DNA of 23,095 bases from 13-2-20CM-68-14 sp036378475 (GCA_036378475.1 DASUWJ010000075.1:1-23095), one strand, 5' to 3'. Positions 14,995 to 22,332 are shown, numbered from the stretch's first letter. Translations and numbers: made by a program. Notes: a model not told the origin generated them from the letters alone.

Positions 14995-16347
14995 ATGTCC
15001 TTGACCGTTTTGAATCCGGCGACCGAGCAGGCCGTCGCCGAGCTCGAGCCGGGTGGAGTCGAGCAGACAGACGCGGCGGTCGAAGCCGCGCGCGCGGCCT
15101 TTCCCGTCTGGGCCGCGATCTCACCGGCAGAGCGCGCGCGCCTCTTGCGCCGGCTCGCGAGCCTCGTGGAGCAGCGGGCGGAGGAGCTGGCGCTCCTCGA
15201 GACGCGAAACGTGGGCAAGCCGATCGCGGATTCGCGCGGCGAGGTGTCGATGGTCGCCGAGGTCTTCCATTTCTACGCCGGCGCGGTCGACAAGCATCAC
15301 GGCGAGACGATCCCGGTGCCCGGCGGCGTCGACCTGACCTTCCGCGAGCCGCTCGGCGTCGTCGGCCTGATCGTCCCCTGGAACTTCCCGATCGCGATCT
15401 CCTCGTGGAAACTGGGTCCGGCCCTCGCCTGCGGAAACACGGTCGTGCTGAAGCCGTCCGAGCTGACCCCTTTGACGGCACTCCGGCTGGCTGAGCTTGC
15501 GCTCGAGGCCGGCCTGCCCGAGGGCGTGCTCAACGTCGTCGTCGGGCCGGGCTCGGTCGTCGGAGCGCGCCTGGTCGAGCATCCCGCCGTCGCCAAGATC
15601 GGCTTCACGGGCTCGACCGAGGTCGGGCGCGGCGTGATGGCGGGCGCGGCGCAGACGATCAAGCGGGTGACGCTCGAGCTGGGGGGCAAGTCGGCGAACG
15701 TCGTCTTCGCGGATGCCGACCTCGAGCGAGCGGCTGCCGCGGCCCCCTACGCCGTGTTCGGCAACGCCGGACAAGACTGCTGCGCCCGCTCACGCATCCT
15801 CGTTCAGCGCTCGGTCTACGACCGTTTCCTGGAGCTGCTCGTCGAGGCGACGAAGGCAGTAAGGGTGGGGAACCCTGAGGATGAGGCGACGGAGATGGGT
15901 CCCCTGATCTCGGCCGAGCAGCGCGAAAAGGTGGCCGCCTACGTCGACGGGAGCGTCGCCTACCAGGGAAGCACGCCGCCCGGCAAGGGCTTCTGGTTCC
16001 CCTGCACGCTGGTCGAGGCGACGAACGAGGAGCGCATTGCTCGCGAGGAGGTCTTCGGCCCGGTCGCCGCGGTGATCCCCTTCGCGGACGAGCCCGAGGC
16101 GATCCGGATCGCGAACGACACGCCGTACGGGTTGTCGGGCTCGATCTGGACCGAGAACGGGGCGAGAGCCCTGCGGGTGGCGCGGGCTCTCGAGACCGGG
16201 GTGCTGTCCGTCAATTCGAATACCTCGGTCCGGGTCTCGACCCCCTTCGGCGGCTTCAAGCAATCCGGCTTCGGCCGCGAGCTCGGCATGCACGCCCTCG
16301 CCGGCTACTCGGAGCTCAAGAACGTCTACGTCGCGACGGAGGCCTAG
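14995..16347 (+). CDS. NAD(P)+-dependent aldehyde dehydrogenase
   Basis: This 450-residue aldehyde dehydrogenase has the expected catalytic residues: Asn130 in PWNFP, Lys153 in VLKPSE, Glu228 in LELGGKS, and the nucleophile Cys262 in GQDCCARSR, with GFTGSTEVG (203-211) for cofactor binding. It is about 30 residues shorter than typical superfamily members; the shortfall lies near residues 315-335, between the AEQREKV helix and GFWFPCTLVE, where relatives carry a longer GGxx-type loop. I use ATG 14995 rather than the upstream TTG at 14983, because the latter lies in the -10-like box. In context it would oxidise an aminoaldehyde such as gamma-aminobutyraldehyde or its glutamylated form (PuuC role); this is inferred. 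Confidence 0.9.
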   Translation: MSLTVLNPATEQAVAELEPGGVEQTDAAVEAARAAFPVWAAISPAERARLLRRLASLVEQRAEELALLETRNVGKPIADSRGEVSMVAEVFHFYAGAVDKHHGETIPVPGGVDLTFREPLGVVGLIVPWNFPIAISSWKLGPALACGNTVVLKPSELTPLTALRLAELALEAGLPEGVLNVVVGPGSVVGARLVEHPAVAKIGFTGSTEVGRGVMAGAAQTIKRVTLELGGKSANVVFADADLERAAAAAPYAVFGNAGQDCCARSRILVQRSVYDRFLELLVEATKAVRVGNPEDEATEMGPLISAEQREKVAAYVDGSVAYQGSTPPGKGFWFPCTLVEATNEERIAREEVFGPVAAVIPFADEPEAIRIANDTPYGLSGSIWTENGARALRVARALETGVLSVNSNTSVRVSTPFGGFKQSGFGRELGMHALAGYSELKNVYVATEA

Positions 16348-16348
16348 G

Positions 16349-17116
16349 GTGGGACGGCTCGAGGGAAAGGTCGTCGTGATCACCGGCGCCGCGCGGGGGA
16401 TCGGGCGCGAGGCGGCCCTGCTCTTCTCCGAGGAGGGGGCCAGCGTCTGCGTCGCCGACGTGAGCGCCGAACACGGTCTCCAGACCGCCTCGGAGTGCCG
16501 CGAGGCCTTCTTCCAGCCGGTCGACGTCGCCGACGAAGCGAGCGTCGGGGCGATGTACGCGGCCACCGCCGAGCGCTACGGCGGGATCGACGTCCTCTAC
16601 AACAACGCGGGCATCTCGCCGGAGGACGACGGCTCGATCCTCGAGACCGAGCTCGAGGCGTGGCAACGCGTCCAGGACGTCAATCTGAAGGGCGTCTACC
16701 TCTGCTGCAAGCACGGGATCCCGCACCTGCTCGAGCGGGGCGGCGGCTCGGTGATCAACGTCGCCTCCTTCGTCGCGATCTTGGGCGCCGCCACCTCGCA
16801 GATCTCCTACACGGCCTCGAAGGGGGGCGTCCTCTCGATGAGCCGCGAGCTGGGCGTGCAGTTCGCGCGCCAGGGCGTGCGCGTCAACGCACTCTGTCCT
16901 GGCCCGGTCGAGACGCCCCTGCTGCTGCGCATCTTCGGGGACGACCCGGCGGCCTTCGAGCGCCGGCGCGTCCACCTGCCGCTGGGACGGCTCGCCAAGC
17001 CCCGGGAGATCGCGCAGGGCGCGCTCTTCCTCGCGAGTGACGAGTCCGCCTACGTGACCGGCTCGACCTTCCTCGTCGACGGTGGCCTCACCGCCGCCTA
17101 CGTGACCCCGGACTAG
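16349..17116 (+). CDS. Short-chain dehydrogenase/reductase
   Basis: This 255-residue classical SDR has the nucleotide-binding motif TGAARGIG (12-19), Asp37 after beta-2 (VADVS), which favours NAD+, NNAG (85-88), and the catalytic residues Ser140, Tyr154 and Lys158 (YTASK). The C-terminal DESAYVTGSTFLVDGG is typical. The GTG start is separated from the aldehyde dehydrogenase stop by 1 bp, so the two are co-transcribed. The substrate cannot be read from sequence; a role in the same amine or hydroxy-acid pathway is an inference from position. Confidence 0.92.
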   Translation: MGRLEGKVVVITGAARGIGREAALLFSEEGASVCVADVSAEHGLQTASECREAFFQPVDVADEASVGAMYAATAERYGGIDVLYNNAGISPEDDGSILETELEAWQRVQDVNLKGVYLCCKHGIPHLLERGGGSVINVASFVAILGAATSQISYTASKGGVLSMSRELGVQFARQGVRVNALCPGPVETPLLLRIFGDDPAAFERRRVHLPLGRLAKPREIAQGALFLASDESAYVTGSTFLVDGGLTAAYVTPD

Positions 17117-17119
17117 GTC

Positions 17120-17551
17120 GTGCGGCTGCGGCGAGGGAGCGAGGAAGCGGGGCCGGTCAGGCGGATCCTCGTCGGCACCGACCGCTCCGAGACGGCCACC
17201 AGGGCAGTGCGCTTCGCCGCCCAGATGGCCGAGCGCTACGAGGCGGAGCTGATCGTCTGCCAGTCGGTTCGAGACGGGATGGACAAGGCCGCCACCGAGA
17301 GCGAGCTCGCCGAGTACACGGCCAAGATCGCCGGGCCGCAGGCGCGCGCGCTCGCGGCGCAGGGAAACGACCCGGCCCGCGTGATGGTCGAGGTGGCGAA
17401 AGCGGAGAGCGCCGATGTGATCGTGGTCGGCAGCGTCGGCATGAGCGGCCGCAAGGAGTTCCTGCTCGACAACGTGCCGAACCGGGTCTCGCACAACGCG
17501 GCCTGCACGGTCGTGATCGTGAACACCCACCGCGAACCAGCCAAACGGTGA
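17120..17551 (+). CDS. Universal stress protein (UspA family)
   Basis: This 143-residue single-domain Usp protein has the beta-1 segment RRILVGTDRSETATRAVRFAA near residue 14 and the C-terminal IVVGSVGMSGRKEFLLDNVPNRVSHNAACTVVIVNT. The ATP-binding pattern G-x2-G-x9-G-(S/T) is only partly kept: the first glycines are present (GSVG), but the last position reads DN instead of GS, so nucleotide binding is uncertain. The GTG at 17120 is 3 bp past the SDR stop; the first 12 residues are basic and may be dispensable. Its stop overlaps the AarF-like kinase start as GTGA, which suggests a functional pair. Confidence 0.88.
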   Translation: MRLRRGSEEAGPVRRILVGTDRSETATRAVRFAAQMAERYEAELIVCQSVRDGMDKAATESELAEYTAKIAGPQARALAAQGNDPARVMVEVAKAESADVIVVGSVGMSGRKEFLLDNVPNRVSHNAACTVVIVNTHREPAKR

Positions 17552-19134
17552 CGCAGGCCGAGGTCGAAGGCAGCCTGCTCGGCCGCGCGGCGCGGGTCGC
17601 GTCGGTCTTCGCCAAGTACGGGTTGCGGGAGACGCGCGGGAGCGGCGACGAGCTCGACCTCCGCGCGCGGCGGCTACGCGACGCGCTCGAGGAGCTCGGC
17701 CCGACCTACGCCAAGCTCGGCCAGATCCTCTCGACGCGGCCGGATCTGCTCCCGCCCGAGTTCATCGACGAGCTGGCGACGCTTCAGGACAAGGTGACGC
17801 CGATGACCGAGGCGGACGTCGTCTCGGTGATGGAGGAGGAGCTGGGCGTGCCCTGGGAGGACGTGTTTGAGTCGATCGACCCGCAGCCGCTCGCCGCCGG
17901 GACGATCGGTCAGGTGCACCGGGCGACGCTCGAGTCGGGCGAGCGGGTCGTCGTCAAGGTGCAGCGCCCGGGTGCCCGCGACGAGATCATGCGAGACCTC
18001 GGCCTCCTGCGGCTCTTCGCCGAGAAGACCGAGAGCCGGGAGGCTTTGCGCCGCATCATCGACCTGCGCGCGGTCGTCGAGCACCTGGCAGGATCGCTGC
18101 AGCGGGAGCTCGACTTCGAGCAGGAAGCGGCCAACATCGACCGCATGCGCGAGGTGCTCGGGCCGTTCTCGCGGCTCGACGCGCCGGCAGTCCAGCACCG
18201 CCTCACGAGCAAACGCTTGCTCGTTCTGGAGCTGATTCCGGGCGGCCCGGTGCGGGAGGCACCCTGGGGGCCGGAGCGAAAGGAAGCGGCCCGGCAGCTA
18301 CTCGAGGCCTTCTACCGCCAGATCCTGACCGACGGCTTCTTCCACGCCGATCCGCATCCCGGGAACCTGCTCTGGTCGGACGGCAAGATCTACTTCCTCG
18401 ACCTTGGCATGGTCGGCGAGGTGACGCCGGACCTGCGCGAGCGTGTGCTGCTCCTCCTGCTCGCCTTCTGGCAGGAGGATGTCCCGTTCCTGGCCGAGAT
18501 CCTGCTCCTGCTCGCGCCCGAGCTGCCGGAGGAGCTCGACCTCGAGAGCTTCCGCGAGCAGATCGGCGCGCTGCTCGCCGAGTACAGGCACAAGTCGCTC
18601 TCGGAGATCCAGCTCGGCCCGATCATGCAGGGGCTGACCGAGATCGCAAGCCGCCACGGCGTTCGCCTGCCGGCCGCACTCGCGCTCGTCGGCAAGGCGC
18701 TGGCCCAGATGCAGCTGAGCGCCGCGGAGCTCGATCCCGAGCTCGATCCCTTCTCGGTCGTCGGCGGCTTCGTGGCCAAGAACCTGCTGACGCGCGTGCG
18801 CACGAGCGCTGACCCGAAGCGGGTCTTCTACGGGGTGCAGAAGCTCGAGCTTCGTGCCAACGCGCTCGTCGAGGCGATCGAGCGGATCGCGGGCGCGCGC
18901 CCGGGAGCGCGGATGCAGGTGGACGTGAAGGGCACGACCCCGCTCGAGGACACGATCCGGCGAGCGGCCCGCGCTCTCTCGCTCGCGATCGCGGCCGGCT
19001 CGTGCCTCGTCGCGGCCGGCTCGACCGCCGCCGCCCACGTCAGCTCCTGGGTCCCGCTGACGCTCGGGAGCGCCGGGGGCGCGCTGACGCTCGTCCTTTT
19101 GGCCGGTCTCCGGCGGCCGCGGTCGGGCCGCTAG
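17548..19134 (+). CDS. AarF/ABC1/UbiB atypical kinase
   Basis: This 528-residue UbiB-family protein carries YAKLGQILSTRPDLLP (54-69, the KxGQ motif at 56-59), the modified glycine-rich loop LAAGTIGQVHRA, Lys137 in VVVKVQRPG, GFFHADPHPGN (263-273) and FLDLGMVG (DLG in place of DFG at 285-287). Two C-terminal helices (about 475-495 and 500-522) anchor it to the membrane, as in UbiB/ADCK proteins, which support quinone or lipid metabolism through ATPase activity. The GTG start overlaps the Usp gene by four bases. The true substrate in actinobacteria is unknown. Confidence 0.92.
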   Translation: MTQAEVEGSLLGRAARVASVFAKYGLRETRGSGDELDLRARRLRDALEELGPTYAKLGQILSTRPDLLPPEFIDELATLQDKVTPMTEADVVSVMEEELGVPWEDVFESIDPQPLAAGTIGQVHRATLESGERVVVKVQRPGARDEIMRDLGLLRLFAEKTESREALRRIIDLRAVVEHLAGSLQRELDFEQEAANIDRMREVLGPFSRLDAPAVQHRLTSKRLLVLELIPGGPVREAPWGPERKEAARQLLEAFYRQILTDGFFHADPHPGNLLWSDGKIYFLDLGMVGEVTPDLRERVLLLLLAFWQEDVPFLAEILLLLAPELPEELDLESFREQIGALLAEYRHKSLSEIQLGPIMQGLTEIASRHGVRLPAALALVGKALAQMQLSAAELDPELDPFSVVGGFVAKNLLTRVRTSADPKRVFYGVQKLELRANALVEAIERIAGARPGARMQVDVKGTTPLEDTIRRAARALSLAIAAGSCLVAAGSTAAAHVSSWVPLTLGSAGGALTLVLLAGLRRPRSGR

Positions 19135-19152
19135 CAAGAGCAATGGCGCCGC

Positions 19153-19260
19153 TCAGCGCTTCTTGCGAAGCGCCTTGACCACCCGCCTCTCCGCGAGCAG
19201 GGCCACGAGGCTCATCAGCGAGCCGAGCAGCAGGCGTTCGAGCCGGGGCGGGATCCGCAC
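19153..19260 (-). CDS. Small basic membrane peptide (35 aa), proposed
   Basis: A 35-codon frame on the minus strand begins with GTG at 19260 and ends with TGA at 19153. The product is MRIPPRLERLLLGSLMSLVA followed by LLAERRVVKALRKKR. It has one hydrophobic segment (about 9-23) flanked by basic residues, and a strongly cationic tail. Support for reality is the start context: a minus-strand TAGTCT (19267-19272) lies exactly 6 nt upstream, the arrangement seen at most leading genes here. No family is recognised. It is divergent from pdxS and convergent with the AarF-like gene. Confidence 0.55.
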   Translation of the reverse strand: MRIPPRLERLLLGSLMSLVALLAERRVVKALRKKR

Positions 19261-19266
19261 CGGGCG

Positions 19267-19272
19267 AGACTA
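19267..19272 (-). promoter_or_regulatory. Candidate -10 box of the 35-aa small ORF
   Basis: Read on the minus strand this is TAGTCT (TANNNT), separated by 6 nt from the GTG at 19260. No ribosome binding site lies between, as expected for a leaderless transcript. Confidence 0.5.
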
Positions 19273-19309
19273 GCGGGCGGCGAAACGAGGCGGTCGATGG
19301 CGGCGCGGC

Positions 19310-19315
19310 TAGAAT
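19310..19315 (+). promoter_or_regulatory. Candidate -10 box of pdxS
   Basis: TAGAAT, one of the best matches to TATAAT in the window, ends 7 nt before the ATG at 19323. No Shine-Dalgarno sequence is present, so the pdxS mRNA is probably leaderless. No -35 hexamer is obvious. Confidence 0.65.
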
Positions 19316-19322
19316 CAACGCG

Positions 19323-20207
19323 ATGGCCGAGCTCGGAACGATGCGCGTCAAGGGCGGTCTCGCCGAGATGCTCAAGGGCGGGGTGATCATGGACGTCACG
19401 ACCGCCGAGCAGGCCCGGATCGCCGAGGAGGCGGGCGCCTGCGCGGTGATGGCGCTCGAGCGCGTGCCCGCAGACATCCGCGCCGAGGGCGGGGTCGCGC
19501 GCATGGCCGACCCGGAGAAGATCCGCGAGATCCAGGAGACGGTGACGATCCCGGTGATGGCAAAGGCCCGGATCGGCCACTTCGTCGAGGCCCAGATCCT
19601 GGAGGCACTCGAGGTCGACTACGTCGACGAGAGCGAGGTTCTGACCCCCGCGGACACGGCCAACCACATCGACAAGTGGAAGTTCACGGTTCCCTTCGTT
19701 TGCGGCTGCACGAACCTCGGCGAGGCCCTGCGGCGGATCGCCGAAGGCGCCGCGATGATCAGGACGAAGGGCGAGGCCGGAACCGGGGACATCGTCAACG
19801 CCGTCACGCACATGCGCGCGGTCTTCGGCGCCATCCGCCGTCTCGGCTCGCTGAGCGGAGACGAGCTCTACAGCGAGGCGAAGACGCTCCAGGCGCCGGT
19901 CGAGTTCGTCCAGTGGGTGGCCGAGCACGGCCGCCTGCCGGTCGTGACCTTCACGGCCGGTGGGATCGCCACGCCCGCCGATGCGGCCCTCTGCATGCAG
20001 CTGGGGGCAGATGGCGTCTTCGTCGGCTCCGGGATCTTCAAGTCCGGCAACCCCGCGGAGCGGGCGAAGGCGATCGTGGAGGCAACGACGCACTTCCAGG
20101 ACGCCGAGGTGCTCGCGCGCGTCTCGCAGGGTCTCGGCGATGCGATGAGCGGGCTTTCGGCCGCCGCGCTCGCGCCCGAAGAGCTGCTCGAAACACGCGG
20201 CTGGTAG
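19323..20207 (+). CDS. pdxS: Pyridoxal 5'-phosphate synthase, lyase subunit
   Basis: This 294-residue PdxS makes pyridoxal 5'-phosphate from ribose 5-phosphate, glyceraldehyde 3-phosphate and ammonia supplied by PdxT. The (beta/alpha)8 barrel shows Asp24 in GGVIMDVTTAEQA, catalytic Lys81 in VMAKARIGHF, DYVDESEVLTPAD (99-111), and Lys149 in IRTKGEAGTG, the lysine that shuttles intermediates. The length is normal. The cytosolic enzyme assembles as a dodecamer with PdxT, whose gene follows after 82 bp and a hairpin. Confidence 0.98.
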   Translation: MAELGTMRVKGGLAEMLKGGVIMDVTTAEQARIAEEAGACAVMALERVPADIRAEGGVARMADPEKIREIQETVTIPVMAKARIGHFVEAQILEALEVDYVDESEVLTPADTANHIDKWKFTVPFVCGCTNLGEALRRIAEGAAMIRTKGEAGTGDIVNAVTHMRAVFGAIRRLGSLSGDELYSEAKTLQAPVEFVQWVAEHGRLPVVTFTAGGIATPADAALCMQLGADGVFVGSGIFKSGNPAERAKAIVEATTHFQDAEVLARVSQGLGDAMSGLSAAALAPEELLETRGW

Positions 20208-20213
20208 CATCAG

Positions 20214-20231
20214 CCCCGCGGCTCCGCGGGG
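20214..20231 (+). terminator. Hairpin after pdxS
   Basis: An inverted repeat CCCCGCGG-CT-CCGCGGGG (effectively a 7-bp stem with a 4-nt loop) begins 6 nt after the pdxS stop and is followed by GTT. It may end or attenuate pdxS transcription before pdxT, which appears to have its own promoter box. Confidence 0.5.
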
Positions 20232-20276
20232 GTTCCAACAGGCGCCGAGACTCGAGGCGAGCGGGGGTGCCGCGGC

Positions 20277-20282
20277 TACGAT
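20277..20282 (+). promoter_or_regulatory. Candidate -10 box of pdxT
   Basis: TACGAT (TANNNT) ends 7 nt before the GTG at 20290, and no ribosome binding site precedes that start. This suggests that pdxT-yebC has a leaderless promoter in addition to any read-through from pdxS. Confidence 0.5.
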
Positions 20283-20289
20283 CTGGCCG

Positions 20290-20856
20290 GTGGCTGAAGC
20301 AATCCGGATCGGCGTGCTTGCCCTGCAGGGCAACTTCCGCGAGCACGAAACGATGCTGCGGCGCCTCGGCGCCGAGGTGATCGAGGTGCGAAAGCCGGAG
20401 CAACTCGAGGGTCTCGACGGGTTAGTGATTCCCGGTGGCGAATCGACAACGTTCATGCGCCTGATGCGGCTCTACGGGCTGGACGAGGCCCTGCGCTCGT
20501 TCGCCGGCCCCGTGCTCGGGACCTGTGCCGGGATGATCGTGCTCGATCAGAACCATCTCGGGGCAATCGAGCTCGAGGTCGACCGCAACGCCTACGGCCG
20601 GCAGGTAGCGAGCTTCGAGGCGGATCTGGCGCTCGAGGGCGAGCGCGAGCCGCTGCGCGGCATCTTCATCCGGGCGCCCAGGGTGCGCTCTTTCGGGGAG
20701 GACGTGCAGGTGCTCGCCGAGCTCGACGGCGAGCCGGTGCTCCTACGCGACGGGCGCTTCCTCGTCGCCTCGTTCCATCCCGAGCTGACCGGCGACCCCC
20801 GCGTGCACGAGCGGTTCCTCGAGCTCGTTCGGGAGGAGAGCCGTGTCGGGGCATAG
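20290..20856 (+). CDS. pdxT: Pyridoxal 5'-phosphate synthase, glutaminase subunit
   Basis: This 188-residue class I glutaminase feeds ammonia to PdxS. It shows GVLALQGNFREHE (8-20), IPGGESTT (47-54), the nucleophile Cys79 in GTCAGMIVL, and the His163/Glu165 pair in SFHPELT. The length and all catalytic residues are normal. The GTG at 20290 gives the conserved N terminus. Its 3' end overlaps yebC by 14 bp, so the two are translated together. Confidence 0.97.
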   Translation: MAEAIRIGVLALQGNFREHETMLRRLGAEVIEVRKPEQLEGLDGLVIPGGESTTFMRLMRLYGLDEALRSFAGPVLGTCAGMIVLDQNHLGAIELEVDRNAYGRQVASFEADLALEGEREPLRGIFIRAPRVRSFGEDVQVLAELDGEPVLLRDGRFLVASFHPELTGDPRVHERFLELVREESRVGA

Positions 20857-21598
20857 CAAGTGGTCGTCGATCAAGCATAAGAAGGGCGCGGCCGACGCGA
20901 AGCGCGGCAAGCTCTTCTCCAAGCTCACCCGGGCGATCATCGTCGCGGCCCGGGAGGGCGGCCCGGACCCGGCCGCCAACCTCGCGCTGCAGAACGCGAT
21001 CGAGAAGGCTCGCAGCTATTCGATGCCGAAGGACAACATCGAGCGCGCGATTGCGCGGGGGTCCGGAGCCGGTGGCGACAGCGAGGCCTTCGAGCAGATC
21101 AGCTACGAGGGCTACGGCCCAAGCGGGGTCGCGATCATTGTCGAGGCCGTGACGGACAATCGCAACCGCACCGCCTCCGACGTCCGGCACGTCTTCGCCA
21201 AGAACGAGGGCAACCTCGGCAGCTCGGGCGCGGTCGCCTGGCTCTTCGAGCGCCATGGCGTGATCCTCGTCGAGGCCGAGGGAGCCGACGAGGACGAGGT
21301 CATGCTCGCGGCCGCGGAGGGCGGCGCCGACGACGTTGCCAGGGACGGCTCGAGCTTCGAGATCACGACGTCGCCCGAGGCGCTGAGCGCAGTGCGGCAG
21401 GCGCTCGAGGGCGCCGGGATCGCGGTCGAGTCCGCCGAGATGACGCTCGTTCCGAAGACGACGATCGAGCTGGGGGATGAGGCGGCGGCCCGAAAGACGC
21501 TGCGCCTGATCGACGCGCTCGAGGAGCTGGACGACGTCAGCGAGGTCTACGCCAACTTCGACATCCCCGAGCACCTGCTCGAGGCTGTCGCCTCGTAG
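20843..21598 (+). CDS. yebC: YebC/PmpR-family protein
   Basis: This 251-residue YebC/TACO1 protein begins with the signature MSGHSKWSSIKHKKGAADAK and continues with FSKLTRAIIVAAREGGPDP and MPKDNIERAIARGSG. The full three-domain length is kept, including GGxxGSSGAVAWLFE-like and the C-terminal EELDDVSEVYANFDIP. Members act as DNA-binding regulators (PmpR) or as factors relieving ribosome pausing on proline stretches. A GGAGGAG site precedes the GTG, inside pdxT. The position just before the ruv genes is a conserved arrangement in many bacteria. Confidence 0.97.
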   Translation: MSGHSKWSSIKHKKGAADAKRGKLFSKLTRAIIVAAREGGPDPAANLALQNAIEKARSYSMPKDNIERAIARGSGAGGDSEAFEQISYEGYGPSGVAIIVEAVTDNRNRTASDVRHVFAKNEGNLGSSGAVAWLFERHGVILVEAEGADEDEVMLAAAEGGADDVARDGSSFEITTSPEALSAVRQALEGAGIAVESAEMTLVPKTTIELGDEAAARKTLRLIDALEELDDVSEVYANFDIPEHLLEAVAS

Positions 21599-21618
21599 CC
21601 ACCCGGCGAACGGCGAAC

Positions 21619-21831
21619 TGACGCGGCCAAGGACGCGCTCGATGAGCGTCCCTCTCGGCGCCCGCACCCCGCCGTGGAGTGCTGTAAGAGCACGTGCCGG
21701 CGCGCCAGCCGCCGTAAGGACCCGCGGCCGAACGGGCGGCTGCAAGCCCCACGCCTCGTCGCGGCAGCCGACGGGCTCGAACCAGCAACCAAGCGCTCCG
21801 CGGGGCGAGGCAGGAACGTCCGGGGCGGTCA
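21619..21831 (+). ncRNA. Putative structured RNA in the yebC-ruvC spacer
   Basis: This non-coding stretch can form several long helices. They are: a bulged hairpin at 21631-21651 (GGACGC-g-CTC/GAGCGTCC); a hairpin at 21679-21693 (GTGCT/AGCAC around GTAAG) inside a 5-bp outer stem, 21670-21674 with 21698-21702; an 8-bp stem CAGCCGCC/GGCGGCTG at 21706-21713 with 21735-21742, again with GTAAGGA at the start of its loop; a helix at 21753-21764 with 21798-21811 (GCCTCG/CGAGGC then TCGCGG/CCGCGG) that encloses an AGCC/GGCT hairpin at 21766-21777. A weak closing helix joins 21619-21624 to 21825-21831 and competes with a GCCCC/GGGGC pairing (21746-21750 with 21822-21826). No coding frame is credible. 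The boundaries are approximate and the plus strand is chosen because of the GTAAG loops. The raiA-motif RNA class is one unverified possibility. Confidence 0.5.
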
Positions 21832-21832
21832 C

Positions 21833-21838
21833 TAATGT
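21833..21838 (+). promoter_or_regulatory. Candidate -10 box of ruvC
   Basis: TAATGT (TANNNT) ends 6 nt before the GTG at 21845, with no ribosome binding site. It lies directly after the proposed structured RNA, so ruvC would be transcribed as a leaderless mRNA from a start separate from that RNA. Confidence 0.55.
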
Positions 21839-21844
21839 CGCAGC

Positions 21845-22330
21845 GTGAAAGTCCTCGGCATCGATCCAGGCACGGCCGCATGCGGGTGGGGAATCGTCCA
21901 CGAAAGAGGAGGCCGCCTCCGGGCGGTGGAGTGGGACTGCTGGCGAACGCCGGCGGGTCGCCGCCCCGAGCTGCGCCTGAAGACGATCTTCGACGGAGTC
22001 CGGGAGCTCGTGGCCGAGTTTGCGCCGGACGCCGTCGTGCTCGAGGAATCGTTCGTCGGCGTCGACGCCCGCACCGCGCTCTCCGTCGGCCAGGCCCGCG
22101 GAGCGGTCATGGTCGCGGCCGCCTCCGCCGGCGTCGAGTGCGCTGAGTACGCGCCGGCGCGCGTCAAGCAGACCGTGTGTGGCTATGGTCGCGCCGAGAA
22201 GGCGCAGGTGCAGCGAATGGTGATGGCGATCCTCGCCCTCAAGCAGCCGCCGACGCCGCACCACGCCGCCGATGCGCTCGCGGTTGCGATCTGCCACGCG
22301 CTCGCACCGCCGCTCCTCAAGATCGCCTAG
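21845..22330 (+). CDS. ruvC: Holliday junction endonuclease RuvC
   Basis: This 161-residue resolvase cuts Holliday junctions brought by RuvAB. The metal-binding residues are Asp7 (GIDPGTAACGWGIV), Glu67 or Glu68 (VVLEESFVG), His140 and Asp143 (PHHAADALA). The His in place of the third Asp of the E. coli enzyme is a known variant, found for example in thermophilic relatives. The GTG at 21845 fits the conserved N terminus and the leaderless promoter box. Confidence 0.97.
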   Translation: MKVLGIDPGTAACGWGIVHERGGRLRAVEWDCWRTPAGRRPELRLKTIFDGVRELVAEFAPDAVVLEESFVGVDARTALSVGQARGAVMVAAASAGVECAEYAPARVKQTVCGYGRAEKAQVQRMVMAILALKQPPTPHHAADALAVAICHALAPPLLKIA

Positions 22331-22332
22331 CC

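Noticed and set aside
21770..21790. tRNA T-arm on the minus strand (GGTTCGAGCCC-like)
   Set aside because: The flanking bases do not form the 5-bp T-stem, and no acceptor stem or anticodon arm can be built around it.
21664..21831. RNase P RNA
   Set aside because: The GTAAGAG hairpin, the GCAAGCCCCAC segment and AGGAACGTCCGG all resemble conserved RNase P RNA pieces. However, the last should come first, the ACAGAA-type box is missing, and the interval is too short, so a functional RNase P RNA is not supported.
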